Positions 18,101 through 26,195 of a stretch of 64,000 bases of DNA are shown here, one piece after another. The translations under genes and the position numbers were made by a program. Location of the stretch: NCBI RefSeq assembly GCF_002159645.1, contig NZ_NFJB01000006.1, positions 1 through 64,000 on the forward strand, given 5' to 3'. Every line of letters begins with the position of its first letter. Positions within the stretch are counted from its first letter, which is position 1. The notes below the pieces were generated by a model, which did not search any database, was not told the DNA's origin, and saw only the letters and a list, made by a program, of their open reading frames with translations. The stretch comes from Parabacteroides sp. An277 (GTDB taxonomy: Bacteria; Bacteroidota; Bacteroidia; Bacteroidales; Tannerellaceae).

Positions 18101-18548
18101 TTATGCTCGTCCGCAAGAAAATGGACATCATTGCGACACACGTTGGTTAGCTTTGGGCGGAAAAGGACAAAATCTTTTGCTTGTAGCCGATGATATGATG
18201 GAGTTCAATGCCTTGCGTAACAGCGTGGAAGACTTCGATGGCGGGAAAGCAACGGATAAGCCTTTCCAATGGAATAACTTCTCTGCGGAGGAAATTGCAA
18301 ACCGTCCGGAAATAGGTCCGTATGACAAGCCACGTCAAACACATACGACAGATATCATTCCGCGTGATTTCGTAGAGGTATGTGTAGATTTGAAGCAGCA
18401 AGGGTTGGCTGGATACGATAGTTGGTATTCGCGTCCTGAACCCGAATATACACTTCCGGCAGACCAAGAATATACGTGGGGCTTTACGTTTATTCCAGGA
18501 GCGAAAGCCAATAATGCAGCCAAAAAGGCGGCTTATAGCTATAAATAG
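15162..18548 (+). CDS. secreted GH2 beta-galactosidase
   Basis: 1128 aa with a signal peptide after MKITMKKTMLAGLLSGFIVSSAWA. Domain order follows LacZ: N-terminal sugar-binding domain (about 50-225), Ig-like domain, TIM barrel (about 345-640), a further beta domain and the C-terminal beta-galactosidase small-chain fold. The acid/base Glu is E498 in WSLGNEAGNG and the nucleophile is E564 in SEYAHAMGNS. It hydrolyses terminal beta-galactosides in the periplasm or at the surface. No SusC/SusD pair is nearby, so it is a stand-alone enzyme. A terminator follows at 18579-18623. Confidence 0.93.
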   Translation: MKITMKKTMLAGLLSGFIVSSAWAADTNPPALPYWQDIQVVGVNKEAPRASFMTYGDRETALTSQYENSPYYELLNGTWKFYYTDSHRQLPANITDPSTSTTDWADIKVPGSWEMQGFGVPIYINHGYEFKPRNPQPPKLPDDIPVGVYRRSFEVPEGWDGRDIYLQLAGAKAGVYVYVNGKEVGYSEDSKNPAEFLINSYLQPGKNELAVKIFRWCTGSYLECQDFWRMSGIERDVFLWSQPKVAVKDYRVISTLDDTYKNGIFKLSVDIKNHTSQTQDIEVVYELLDANKQVVATSTNKVSAKANAITTTSFEKEMPNVTTWNAEHPNLYKLLMTVKENGKVVEVVPQNVGFRRFEIKETTQIAGNGKPYVVFLFNGQPIKFKGVNIHETNPETGKYVPEELMRKDLELMKQHNINAIRLSHYPQDRRFYELCDEYGFYVYDEANIESHGMYYNLRKGGTLGNNPEWLKPHMVRTENMYERNKNHPCVTIWSLGNEAGNGYNFYQTYLYLKDKEKDMMHRPVNYERAQWEWNTDMYVPQYPSAAWLEEIGQEGSDRPIVPSEYAHAMGNSTGNLWDQWRAIYKYPNLQGGFIWEWVEHAMWKTDANGNRYFAYGGDYGKDMPSDGNFVCDGVIAADRTPHPGMEEVKYTHQNVWFEAVDLEKGIIRVENRFYFTSLKDFMISYTVKANNKLLKGNKMTLDLAPQTSKEITIPLGNLLKPQAGVDYLLDFVVTTTKADGLIPAGYDIAHEQFILPVETVEKMAYKANGPKLDVTTDGNEVKVSSSKVNFVFDKKSGMVTSYKVGGKEYFDKGFGIQPNFWRAPNDNDYGSGNPARLEIWELSSRNFNVTNATGEIVDNTAVVKVEYKLPAGNNFYITYKIYPDGVMNVATRFTPAHLDGVKIEVSEATATATFSPGRDDDKVSERDKMVVPRIGVRFRLPVTMDQVEYFGRGPLENYWDRKAGYPIGQYKSTAEALYYPYARPQENGHHCDTRWLALGGKGQNLLLVADDMMEFNALRNSVEDFDGGKATDKPFQWNNFSAEEIANRPEIGPYDKPRQTHTTDIIPRDFVEVCVDLKQQGLAGYDSWYSRPEPEYTLPADQEYTWGFTFIPGAKANNAAKKAAYSYK

Positions 18549-18578
18549 CTTCTAACACTTTGTTCATATTCGATCTTT

Positions 18579-18630
18579 GGGGATCATTGCCTCTTCGCGA
18601 AAGCGGGAGGAAAGGTGGTCCCCTTTTTTG
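18579..18630 (+). terminator. terminator of the GH2 gene
   Basis: GGGGATCA (18579-18586) pairs with TGGTCCCC (18616-18623) with additional inner pairing, followed by six Ts. Confidence 0.75.
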
Positions 18631-18666
18631 TTTTCTCTTCTGGCTAACTTCCATTTTTAACTAAAG

Positions 18667-18930
18667 CTCATATTGAGTAAAAAATGAGGATGATATTTTA
18701 TCTAATCTATATATAAGTAAATTTTTTGTTCGAGATTTTACTAAATCTATAATATAGTAAAATCTCTGGAATATATTTTACCAATTATACAAAATAGTAA
18801 AATCTCTATGCTGGAATTTACTAAATCTATAATTCGGTAAAATCCAGTATCGAGATTTTGCTAAATCGACAATATAGTAAAATCTCTGCTGATATTTTTA
18901 CTTGAATGAATAAATAGTAAAAATGGAATG
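18667..18930. repeat. 40-bp palindromic tandem array, locus D
   Basis: Seven copies of AGTAA (one GGTAA) lie at 18676, 18716, 18756, 18796, 18836, 18876 and 18916, exactly 40 bp apart. Each unit is a hairpin with arms such as GAGATTTTACT and AGTAAAATCTC around about 12 bp. Arms co-vary between units: GAGAT with ATCTC, CTGGA with TCCAG, ATTTTTAC with GTAAAAAT. It sits between the GH2 terminator and the tRNA terminator. No gene is present. Confidence 0.9.
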
Positions 18931-18967
18931 AAGTTTGTACTGTTTTCGAAGTCCAAATAGCTTTGGC

Positions 18968-19006
18968 TTAAAAAAAGAAAGGCGGAAACCCGATGGAGTT
19001 CCCGCC
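18968..19006 (-). terminator. terminator of the tRNA-Arg pair
   Basis: On the minus strand GGCGGGAAC (19006-18998) pairs with GTTTCCGCC (18989-18981), followed by a T-rich run. Confidence 0.75.
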
Positions 19007-19009
19007 TTG

Positions 19010-19083
19010 TGACTCGTATAGGATTCAAACCTATAACCTTCTGATCCGTAGTCAGATGCTCTATTCAGTTGAGCTAACGAGCC
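19010..19083 (-). tRNA. tRNA-Arg (ACG), copy 2
   Basis: 74 nt on the minus strand. The acceptor stem GGCTCGT pairs with ACGAGTC with one G-U. The D arm is AGCTCAACTGAATAGAGCA, the anticodon loop reads CTACGGA (anticodon ACG), and the T arm contains GGTTTGAATCC. Discriminator A, CCA not encoded. It is identical to the copy at 19114-19187, 30 bp upstream. Confidence 0.95.
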
Positions 19084-19113
19084 GTCCAAAATGTATTTGC
19101 AACGCTGAAAAAG

Positions 19114-19187
19114 TGACTCGTATAGGATTCAAACCTATAACCTTCTGATCCGTAGTCAGATGCTCTATTCAGTTGAGCTAACGAGCC
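19114..19187 (-). tRNA. tRNA-Arg (ACG), copy 1
   Basis: Same 74-nt sequence as the downstream copy, with full cloverleaf and anticodon ACG. It is the first of the tandem pair, directly after a near-ideal promoter at 19208-19238. Both copies share the same bases immediately 3' of the tRNA (CA), consistent with a recent tandem duplication. Confidence 0.95.
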
Positions 19188-19207
19188 TTGTTTCTCTATT
19201 GCGAGTG

Positions 19208-19238
19208 CAAAGGTAGTGATATTTTTTGTATCTGCAAA
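19208..19238 (-). promoter_or_regulatory. tRNA-Arg promoter
   Basis: On the minus strand TTTG (19238-19235), 19 bp, TACCTTTG (19215-19208). This is an exact consensus Bacteroidetes promoter, 20 bp from the first tRNA. Confidence 0.85.
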
Positions 19239-19290
19239 TCTTTTGGGGAATTTTTTTTATTCCTCCTCGATTTTTTCGTGTTCGTTCTTT

Positions 19291-20184
19291 TCAACATTTG
19301 ATGCGCAAGGCATTCAATACTTCGCGCATTCGTTCGTAAGTCGTTATACGAGTGGGTACTAAAGGTAAACGAAGCTTGTTTTCCATAAAGCCCATCATGT
19401 TGAGCATACTTTTGACGCCTGCCGGGTTCCCATCCACAAACAAAAGGCTGAACAGTTCGGTGAAACGATGGTGGATAATCCGTGCGCTTTCATAATCGCC
19501 AGCCAAACCCAGGCGCACCATTCGGCCGAATTCGCGCGGAAAAGCATTTCCGATGACGGAAATCACACCGATAGCCCCTAACGTGATGAGAGGGAAGGTA
19601 ATGCCATCATCACCCGAAATGACGTTGAAGTTCGCGGGTTTGTTTTTAATGATGTCGTCCATTTGCGTAATGTTTCCTGAGGCTTCTTTTACGGCAATAA
19701 CGTTTTTAAACTCGCGAGCGATGCGGAGCGTCGTTTCGGCCGTCATGTTTACGCCCGTCCGTCCCGGCACGTTGTAGAGGATAATGGGGAGCTCCGTTGC
19801 TTGGGCAATGGCTTTATAGTGTTGGTAAATGCCTTCTTGAGAGGGTTTATTATAGTATGGCACTACCGAAAGAATCGCATCGATACCTTCGTAATCGTCG
19901 TGCTTCAGCTTCTCTACAATCGCCCGCGTACAATTCCCTCCTACGCCCAATACGATGGGGATACGGCGTCGTACGCGCGTTATCACCAATTTCTTAATCT
20001 CGTCCTTTTCTTCCTCGGTCAATGTTGGAGTCTCGGCCGTGGTACCCAATACGACCAGATAATCAGCTCCGTTTTGGAGCAAATAATCTACCAATCGGCC
20101 CAATGCCTCGTAATCCACACTTTCATCTGCTTTGAAGGGGGTAACCAGTGCTACGCCCATTCCTTTCAAATTTATATCTGCCAT
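19291..20184 (-). CDS. dapA: 4-hydroxy-tetrahydrodipicolinate synthase
   Basis: 297 aa from the ATG at 20184 (MADINLKGMGVALVTPF). The longer frame adds 46 residues without similarity. It condenses pyruvate with aspartate semialdehyde at the start of the DAP/lysine branch. The Schiff-base lysine is K166 in IAVKEASGN, the catalytic tyrosine is Y137 in LYNVPGRTG, and the pyruvate-binding GTTAETPTL is at 48-56. A TACTTTTG box precedes it. lysC and lysA lie about 13-15 kb away. Confidence 0.96.
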   Translation of the reverse strand: MADINLKGMGVALVTPFKADESVDYEALGRLVDYLLQNGADYLVVLGTTAETPTLTEEEKDEIKKLVITRVRRRIPIVLGVGGNCTRAIVEKLKHDDYEGIDAILSVVPYYNKPSQEGIYQHYKAIAQATELPIILYNVPGRTGVNMTAETTLRIAREFKNVIAVKEASGNITQMDDIIKNKPANFNVISGDDGITFPLITLGAIGVISVIGNAFPREFGRMVRLGLAGDYESARIIHHRFTELFSLLFVDGNPAGVKSMLNMMGFMENKLRLPLVPTRITTYERMREVLNALRIKC

Positions 20185-20237
20185 AATTTGTAATTGCCAA
20201 ATCTCTATATTATCCCACAAAAGTAAACAAATTTCAG

Positions 20238-20756
20238 TTATGCTGAACGGAATGTTTGCAAATAATGTAGCATTTGTGCGAATATGTAACGAATATCGCG
20301 TTTCGGTACCTCCAACGTGCAATCATAAAGTCCGTCCGATGTCTTCTTGATGCCTATCTTGAAGGGTGCCGGGTGCTTTAGTTCGAGATATTGGAGGGGC
20401 AAGTGCTCGTCTGGCACTAAATCGAGCAACATGTCGCATGGCTCTGCGCAAAAATGCTTTTCGATGGCCTCAGAAGGAAAAGCCCATAGGTTCATGTCTG
20501 CCTTCGTGCATACCAACTGCGCCTCTTTTCCCGTAGAAGAAACCTGTGTATCTGGGGCGAATACGAGGCAATGTACCTTTTTCCCCATGGCTTCCAGTTG
20601 TGCTATGCACGCTTCCGCTTCCGCACAGTCTTTTTGTAAATAGATTATACACAGGCTTTTTACCTCGTTCCATGCGAAGAAACGACGCCGACGCGCCTGA
20701 GGATGTTTCAACAGCTCTTGTATCCGTTTCCGGATAAAATAGTAGGACAAAATCAT
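20238..20756 (-). CDS. DUF6913-like hypothetical protein
   Basis: 172 aa, soluble, no signal peptide. The N-terminal basic stretch RKRIQELLKHPQARRRRFFAWNEVKSLCIIY is followed by an alpha/beta region and PCDMLLDLVPDEHLPLQYLE. This pattern is found in Bacteroidales proteins encoded next to dapA, assigned from memory to DUF6913. Function is unknown. It is 53 bp upstream of dapA. A good promoter lies upstream: TTG at 20822-20824, 20 bp, TACCTTTG at 20794-20801. Confidence 0.75.
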   Translation of the reverse strand: MILSYYFIRKRIQELLKHPQARRRRFFAWNEVKSLCIIYLQKDCAEAEACIAQLEAMGKKVHCLVFAPDTQVSSTGKEAQLVCTKADMNLWAFPSEAIEKHFCAEPCDMLLDLVPDEHLPLQYLELKHPAPFKIGIKKTSDGLYDCTLEVPKRDIRYIFAQMLHYLQTFRSA

Positions 20757-20793
20757 GCTTTGTTTGTTCTTTTTCCTTCGTTCAACCTCCCGA

Positions 20794-20824
20794 CAAAGGT
20801 AGGAAAAGTTTCTTTTCTGAACAA
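20794..20824 (-). promoter_or_regulatory. promoter of the DUF6913-like gene
   Basis: On the minus strand TTG, 20 bp, TACCTTTG; a close match to consensus. Confidence 0.65.
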
Positions 20825-20888
20825 TAGGAGCCGAAAACTTCCGCGACAGGAGGAGAAACTTGGAAACCCGGCGTGAAAACTTCGATAA

Positions 20889-20993
20889 GTAACTATCTAT
20901 TCTTTACGTATCGTCGATGTTTGTACGAATATCGTCGATATTTATATATCTTTATGTTGAAGATATAAAAATATCGTCGATACGTAAAGAATA
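20889..20993. repeat. 21-bp tandem array, ATCGTCGAT type, locus E
   Basis: ATCGTCGAT occurs at 20910, 20931 and 20973; the 42-bp step encloses one diverged unit, so the period is 21 bp. The ends form an inverted repeat: ATTCTTTACGTATCGTCGAT (20900-20919) against the copy at 20972-20991 with one mismatch. It lies in the divergent gap between the DUF6913-like gene and the oxidoreductase gene. The rest of 20830-21124 shows no gene. Confidence 0.8.
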
Positions 20994-21124
20994 TATCGGT
21001 ACTTTCGCCTATTTCCATCGGGCATATTCCCGTTTTTTGCCCAGGAAAACCGGAAAAACAGGGAGGCAATTAAACAAATGCAGGGGAGGATTTGTTTTCT
21101 CTAAAACATTTATCGTATACAACC

Positions 21125-22780
21125 ATGAAATATGTAATTATCGGAGGCGTAGCTGGAGGAGCGACAGTAGCCTCGCGCTTAAGAAGAATGGACGAGCAGG
21201 CGGAAATCATCCTCATTGAACGGGGAAAGTTTATTTCGTATGCCAATTGCGGTTTGCCTTATTATATAGGAGGAACCATAGCGGACAGGGGCGACCTGTT
21301 AGTACAAACCGAGGCGGGATTTCGGACGCGTTACCGGATTGACGTACGGACACGCCAAGAGGTTACGCGCATATTTCCAGACAAGAAAAAAATCGTAGTG
21401 CAGAATATCCGTACAGGTGAGAAGTATGAAGAGGAGTACGACAAATTGGTGCTCTCGCCCGGTGGTTTCCCTTATCAGCCTTCGATTGGCGGAATAAGCA
21501 ACCCTTTGATATTTACGTTGCGTAGTTTGCAAGACGTAGATTTCCTTAAAAAGTTCATTACAAATAGAAAACCCAAGAAGGCCGTCGTAGTAGGAGGCGG
21601 CTTTATTGGCTTGGAAATGGCGGAAAACTTGCAGAAAGCAGGTTTGGAGGTGGTGATTGTCGAATCAACTCCGCAAGTGATGCCTCCATTGGACTATTCG
21701 ATGGCGGCTATTGTGCATAAGCATTTGCGCGAAAAAGGCGTAGAGTTGGTGCTGGGCGATGGCGTGGTTCGTTTTGAAGATACGGATGATGACGACCATG
21801 TAGAGATTGAATTGAAAAGCGGACAGAAGATAATTGCCAACTTGGTCATTCTGAGTATTGGTGTACGCCCAGAGACCTTGCGAGCCCGTGAGGCACATTT
21901 GGAAATAGGCAAGCGTGGAGGTATTCTGGTGAATCCTTACCTTCAAACCTCCAATCCGGATATTTATGCCTTGGGCGATGCGATCGAGGTTGAACATCTT
22001 ATTACCCATCAATCCGTTCACATTCCACTGGCAGGACCGGCCAATAAGCAGGCGCGTATCGTAGCTGATAACTTGGTGTTTGGCAATAAAGAAATTTACA
22101 AAGGTTCGATGGGGACTTCCATTGCGAAGGTATTCGACTTGACGGTCGCATCCGCCGGAGCCAATGCCAAACTTTTGCAACGGGAACGGATACCATTCAT
22201 TGCTTCTTATACGCATGGTAGTTCTCATGCCAGTTATTATCCGGGGGCATCTCCTTTATCGATAAAGATTTTGTTTGCTCCTGAGACGGGTGTTTTGTTG
22301 GGGGCACAAGTGGTTGGTACGGAAGGTGTGGATAAACGTATTGAGATGTTGGCACAAACAATTCAACATGGAGGCACGGTACAAGACCTAATGGAGCTGG
22401 AACATGCTTATGCACCACCTTATTCTTCGGCCAAAGACCCAGTGAACATGGCGGGTTACGTAGCGGATAACATTTTGAAAGGTAAGGTTCGTATCATGAC
22501 ATGGCGTGAAGTGAAATACCTGCGGCGAGCTACTGTCAAGATTGATGTCCGGACACGCGAAGAGTTTGCCCAAGGTTCGATTCCCGGTTTCATCAATATC
22601 CCGTTGGATGAACTTCGAGATCATTTGCAGGAGTTACCGCGTGGTGTGATGATTGTCCTTACCTGTGCGGTGGGTTTACGTGGTTATGTGGCTTATCGAA
22701 TCTTAGCTCAGAATGGCTTTAATGAACTACGTAATCTTTCGGGAGGCTATAAAACATGGTATATTGCCACCCATTATTAG
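21125..22780 (+). CDS. CoA-disulfide-reductase-like flavoprotein with C-terminal rhodanese domain
   Basis: 551 aa from the ATG at 21125. The N-terminal FAD motif is VIIGGVAGGATVASRLRR; the active-site cysteine C42 lies in SYANCGLPYY; the NAD(P)H motif is VVVGGGFIGLEMAE near 160-173; the second FAD motif is YALGDAIEV near 290. The dimerisation domain follows, and a rhodanese domain ends the protein with the persulfide-forming C514 in LTCAVGLRG. Known fusions of this type reduce CoA disulfides, CoA persulfide or polysulfide. The substrate here is not shown by sequence. Single gene with a terminator at 22789-22821. Confidence 0.92.
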   Translation: MKYVIIGGVAGGATVASRLRRMDEQAEIILIERGKFISYANCGLPYYIGGTIADRGDLLVQTEAGFRTRYRIDVRTRQEVTRIFPDKKKIVVQNIRTGEKYEEEYDKLVLSPGGFPYQPSIGGISNPLIFTLRSLQDVDFLKKFITNRKPKKAVVVGGGFIGLEMAENLQKAGLEVVIVESTPQVMPPLDYSMAAIVHKHLREKGVELVLGDGVVRFEDTDDDDHVEIELKSGQKIIANLVILSIGVRPETLRAREAHLEIGKRGGILVNPYLQTSNPDIYALGDAIEVEHLITHQSVHIPLAGPANKQARIVADNLVFGNKEIYKGSMGTSIAKVFDLTVASAGANAKLLQRERIPFIASYTHGSSHASYYPGASPLSIKILFAPETGVLLGAQVVGTEGVDKRIEMLAQTIQHGGTVQDLMELEHAYAPPYSSAKDPVNMAGYVADNILKGKVRIMTWREVKYLRRATVKIDVRTREEFAQGSIPGFINIPLDELRDHLQELPRGVMIVLTCAVGLRGYVAYRILAQNGFNELRNLSGGYKTWYIATHY

Positions 22781-22788
22781 AGAAAAAG

Positions 22789-22821
22789 AAAGCCAAGGTC
22801 GCTGAATCAGACCTTGGCTTT
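22789..22821. terminator. bidirectional terminator between the flavoprotein and glmM
   Basis: A perfect 12-bp stem, AAAGCCAAGGTC (22789-22800) with GACCTTGGCTTT (22810-22821), 9-nt loop, between convergent genes. Confidence 0.9.
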
Positions 22822-22826
22822 ATCTT

Positions 22827-24218
22827 TTATTTTACCATTTCTTGAATAATCTGGATTAATTCGCCTCCGATTTCTTCCGCCTCTTGCATGGTATGAGCTT
22901 CGGCATATACGCGGATAATCGGCTCGGTGTTACTCTTTCGTAGGTGAACCCATTTGTCGGGGAAGTCAATTTTCACGCCATCTATGTCGGTAATGTCATA
23001 TTGAGCAAATTTCTCTTTTACCTTTGTCAAGATAGCATCCACATTGATTTCGGGTGTTAATTGCACCTTTTGTTTCGAGATGAAATAAGGAGGATATGTG
23101 GCACGCAGTTCGCTTACCTTCATCTGCTTCTTAGCCAAGTGAGTCAAGAAGAGAGCGATACCAACCAATGCATCACGTCCATAATGGCTTGCTGGATAAA
23201 TGACACCGCCATTTCCTTCACCTCCGATGACGGCATTCGTCTCTTTCATCTTGGCTACAACGTTTACTTCGCCCACAGCGGCAGCATTGTATTCGCATCC
23301 AGCATAACGGCGCGTTACATCGCGAAGTGCCCGGCTCGAACTCAAGTTGCTAACGGTATTGCCCGGCGTGCGGCTCAATACGTAATCCGCTACGGCTACT
23401 AAGGTGTATTCTTCGACAAACATCTCTCCATTTTCGCAAACAATGGCCAGACGGTCTACATCAGGGTCGACTACAAAACCTACATCCGCCTTCTCTGTCC
23501 GGATTAAATTGGAGATATCGGTTAAGTTCTCGGGCAGTGGTTCTGGATTGTGGGCGAAATGTCCTGTCGGATCGCAATTCAGTTCTACTATTTGCGTTAC
23601 ACCTAATGCCTTTAATAGGGCAGGAATGGCAATACCCCCTACCGAATTGACGCAATCGACCGCCACTTTGAAGTGGGCTGCCTTGATAGCTTCTACATCT
23701 ACCAAATCCAATTTCAGGACTGCGTCAATATGTTTTTGGATATAATCTGTCTTTGTAATTACTTTTCCCAAATGGTCTACGTCGGCGAATGTAAATTCAT
23801 CTTTAGCCGCCAAGGCTAATACTTCAGCCCCTTCGGCTGCATTCAAGAATTCGCCCTTCTCGTTCAGGAGCTTCAACGCGTTCCATTGTTTGGGATTATG
23901 GCTTGCCGTCAGGATAATACCTCCGCAAGCTCCTTCCATGGTGACGGCTAATTCCGTCGTAGGAGTAGTGGCCAGGTCGATATCTACTACGTCGAATCCC
24001 ATCCCCATCAAGGTACCTAATACGACGTGTTTCACCATCGGGCCAGAGATTCGTGCATCTCGTCCGACCACGATTCGGTTGGTTGTTACTTTCGTATTCT
24101 TACGAATGAAAGTGGCATACGCGGCTACGAACTTCACGATAGCCAGCGGATTGAGACCCTCTTCCGGATTTCCTCCGATAGTCCCTCGTATGCCGGAAAT
24201 AGACTTAATCAGTGTCAT
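22827..24218 (-). CDS. glmM: phosphoglucosamine mutase
   Basis: 463 aa of the alpha-D-phosphohexomutase family. The phosphoserine loop is TASHNP (S106), the metal loop is DPDVDRLAI near 245-253, the sugar-binding loop is GEGNGGVIYP near 325, and the C-terminal phosphate-binding RKSNTEPIIRVYAEA is near 430. It likely converts glucosamine-6-P to glucosamine-1-P for peptidoglycan and LPS. A phosphomannomutase role cannot be excluded. It is a single gene with a 22-bp array just upstream. Confidence 0.92.
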   Translation of the reverse strand: MTLIKSISGIRGTIGGNPEEGLNPLAIVKFVAAYATFIRKNTKVTTNRIVVGRDARISGPMVKHVVLGTLMGMGFDVVDIDLATTPTTELAVTMEGACGGIILTASHNPKQWNALKLLNEKGEFLNAAEGAEVLALAAKDEFTFADVDHLGKVITKTDYIQKHIDAVLKLDLVDVEAIKAAHFKVAVDCVNSVGGIAIPALLKALGVTQIVELNCDPTGHFAHNPEPLPENLTDISNLIRTEKADVGFVVDPDVDRLAIVCENGEMFVEEYTLVAVADYVLSRTPGNTVSNLSSSRALRDVTRRYAGCEYNAAAVGEVNVVAKMKETNAVIGGEGNGGVIYPASHYGRDALVGIALFLTHLAKKQMKVSELRATYPPYFISKQKVQLTPEINVDAILTKVKEKFAQYDITDIDGVKIDFPDKWVHLRKSNTEPIIRVYAEAHTMQEAEEIGGELIQIIQEMVK

Positions 24219-24250
24219 AGTATAATATAGTTAAACAATGTATTATTTTC

Positions 24251-24312
24251 AATTGGAATCGTTTTCAATTATAACTGTTTTCCTTGGCGAATCCAACGAG
24301 AATCGTTTTTAT
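24251..24312. repeat. 22-bp tandem array, TATAATC family, locus F
   Basis: GAATCGTTTT occurs at 24256 and 24300 (44 bp, two periods of 22) with a diverged unit between them and an ATTATAAC word. The array lies between the glmM promoter region and the DUF4827 gene and touches the latter's 3' end. Confidence 0.6.
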
Positions 24313-24890
24313 TTCTCGAAGATATATCGAACTCGCTCGTAATAAACCGGGTCGCCCGATTGCAAGAACATCGATGAGGAGACCTTAAAAGGTACGATGA
24401 GTTTCACTTCCGAGCTATCACCTACATATTGCAAACCGGAGGCCAATCCTTCGCTTACGAAGTTGCTAAGGTAGTTATTCCCGTCCTCGGACGAGGCATA
24501 AGCTTGAATCGTATTATAGTACGAAGAGTACGAACATACCATCGTCACCGGGAAAGCACTGCTGGCAAACCCGTCCCATTCAAGTGTATCGTTCATGAAA
24601 ACCCGCGCCTTGAAGCGGCAAATCACATTCTGGCGCGAACCCATGTGATCTCCGTTACCCGAGTCGATAACGTTGATGTACACGTCATTGTCCATCAAAT
24701 AGAACTCGTTCTCGGCAAATACGCCATCAGCTGGATACTCGTCCAACACCACAATTCCTTCTTCATCAATCAATCGCTCGATGGCATCCCGCTCATCTTT
24801 CAGCATTTCGGCATACGATTTGTTGTCGTCACATGCCGAGAAAGCCCATGCAGCACACCCAAGCAATACCCATCCAACTATTTTCTTCAT
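24309..24890 (-). CDS. DUF4827-family lipoprotein
   Basis: 193 aa from the ATG at 24890. The signal peptide ends in a lipobox, WAFSAC, and the mature protein starts CDDNKSYAEMLKDERDAIERLIDEEGI. The conserved helix YAEMLKDE and a beta-rich C-terminal FKBP-like region fit DUF4827 of Bacteroidales. Function is unknown. It lies 67 bp after the DHH phosphoesterase but has its own TATCTTTG box at 24925-24932. Confidence 0.85.
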   Translation of the reverse strand: MKKIVGWVLLGCAAWAFSACDDNKSYAEMLKDERDAIERLIDEEGIVVLDEYPADGVFAENEFYLMDNDVYINVIDSGNGDHMGSRQNVICRFKARVFMNDTLEWDGFASSAFPVTMVCSYSSYYNTIQAYASSEDGNNYLSNFVSEGLASGLQYVGDSSEVKLIVPFKVSSSMFLQSGDPVYYERVRYIFEK

Positions 24891-24924
24891 TGATTCTTTA
24901 TTATATAATGAATAATTTCGAGCG

Positions 24925-24932
24925 CAAAGATA
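24925..24932 (-). promoter_or_regulatory. -7 box for DUF4827
   Basis: TATCTTTG on the minus strand in the 67-bp gap after the DHH gene; perfect -7 match without a clear -33 element. Confidence 0.5.
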
Positions 24933-24957
24933 CGGATTCTCAAAAAATCCTGGCACT

Positions 24958-26001
24958 TTATTCGTCGTATTCTTTTGTTAAACTTGGATTAAACGTTTCT
25001 AATGCGCGTTCGAAAATCTGGACGGCTTCGTCCAACCGGCCATAATATTCCCCGCCGGCAGCGTTCTTATGCCCTCCTCCATGAAAGTAGGTCGAGGCAA
25101 ATTCATTACAAGGAAAGTCTCCCACCGAACGAAGCGAAATCTTCACATACTCTTTATCTTGGCGGATAAAGGCACTGAAACAAATCCCTTCGATGCTGAG
25201 GGGCATATTGACGAATCCTTCCGAATCGCCTGATTTGTAATTGAATCGCCATAATTCCTCCATCGAGAGTGTAATCAATGCGGTGCGTTTCTCTGGATAA
25301 AGTTTCATTTTCCGGTAAAGGACATATCCTTGGAGGCGCAAACGAGATTCGGGATATACCTGGAATACATTCCGGTAGATTTTGTCTTTGTCGATGCCTT
25401 TCTTAATGAGTTCGGAGATGATGGTGTAAATCTCTGGTTTGTTTGAATTGTAGGTGAACGCTCCCGTGTCGGTCATCATGCCTGTATAGATACAGGTGGC
25501 CGCCTCTTGCGTCATCAAATCGAACATGCCCATCCGGCAAATGAAGCGGAAAATCATTTCGCTTGTCGAGGAAATTTCCGGATGTGAAATCGTCAAACGG
25601 CAAAAGTCTGCCGGGTTCAGGTGATGGTCAATCAACACCCTCCGTCCAGGAGCTGCCACCAGTGCGTCCGCCATCTTCTCAACTCGCTTCGGTTCGTTGA
25701 AGTCGAGGCAGAAAATCACGTCTGCTTCTTGGAGCAAACGATTGGCAAACTCTGTGTATTTCTCGTATATAATAATGTCTTTTGCTCCTGGCATCCATTT
25801 GTAAAACTTCGGGAAATCGTTAGGGACAATGACCGAAACGCGCTCTTTCTCGCAAGCATTCAAAAAATGGAACAGCCCAAGTGACGAGCCAATTGCGTCA
25901 CCGTCGGGCGAGACATGGGAGACAATTACAAACCGTTCTCCTTTTTCTACATATTTTTTCGCTTTCTGAATCTTTTCTTCCGGAATGATTTTCGTAATCA
26001 T
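24958..26001 (-). CDS. DHH-family phosphoesterase, NrnA-like
   Basis: 347 aa from the ATG at 26001 (MITKIIPEEK). The DHH domain has VSHVSPDGDAIGSSLG near residue 25, DFNEPKRV near 94 and the LIDHHLNP motif near 123. The C-terminal DHHA1 domain has GGGHKNAAGGEY near 315. Such enzymes degrade short oligoribonucleotides and/or 3'-phosphoadenosine phosphate. A TATCTTTG box lies at 26025-26032. The preceding 26033-26295 region holds a hairpin but no convincing gene. Confidence 0.92.
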   Translation of the reverse strand: MITKIIPEEKIQKAKKYVEKGERFVIVSHVSPDGDAIGSSLGLFHFLNACEKERVSVIVPNDFPKFYKWMPGAKDIIIYEKYTEFANRLLQEADVIFCLDFNEPKRVEKMADALVAAPGRRVLIDHHLNPADFCRLTISHPEISSTSEMIFRFICRMGMFDLMTQEAATCIYTGMMTDTGAFTYNSNKPEIYTIISELIKKGIDKDKIYRNVFQVYPESRLRLQGYVLYRKMKLYPEKRTALITLSMEELWRFNYKSGDSEGFVNMPLSIEGICFSAFIRQDKEYVKISLRSVGDFPCNEFASTYFHGGGHKNAAGGEYYGRLDEAVQIFERALETFNPSLTKEYDE

Positions 26002-26024
26002 GTTAGTCTTTCTTGTTTGTCCGG

Positions 26025-26032
26025 CAAAGATA
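26025..26032 (-). promoter_or_regulatory. -7 box for the DHH phosphoesterase
   Basis: TATCTTTG on the minus strand, 24 bp before the start codon; perfect -7 match. Confidence 0.55.
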
Positions 26033-26195
26033 CGCTTTTCTTGGAAAATCTTTGTCTTTGCGGCGGAATATTTGCAAACTGCCAAGGATGGTATGTTGGA
26101 ATGTACTTGTGCGTTGTGTCGGAAAGGATATGTCCATACGCTATTAGAGTGCGAGTGTTCTCGTCAAAGCGTGCTCTATTCGTTGCAAAACGTAT

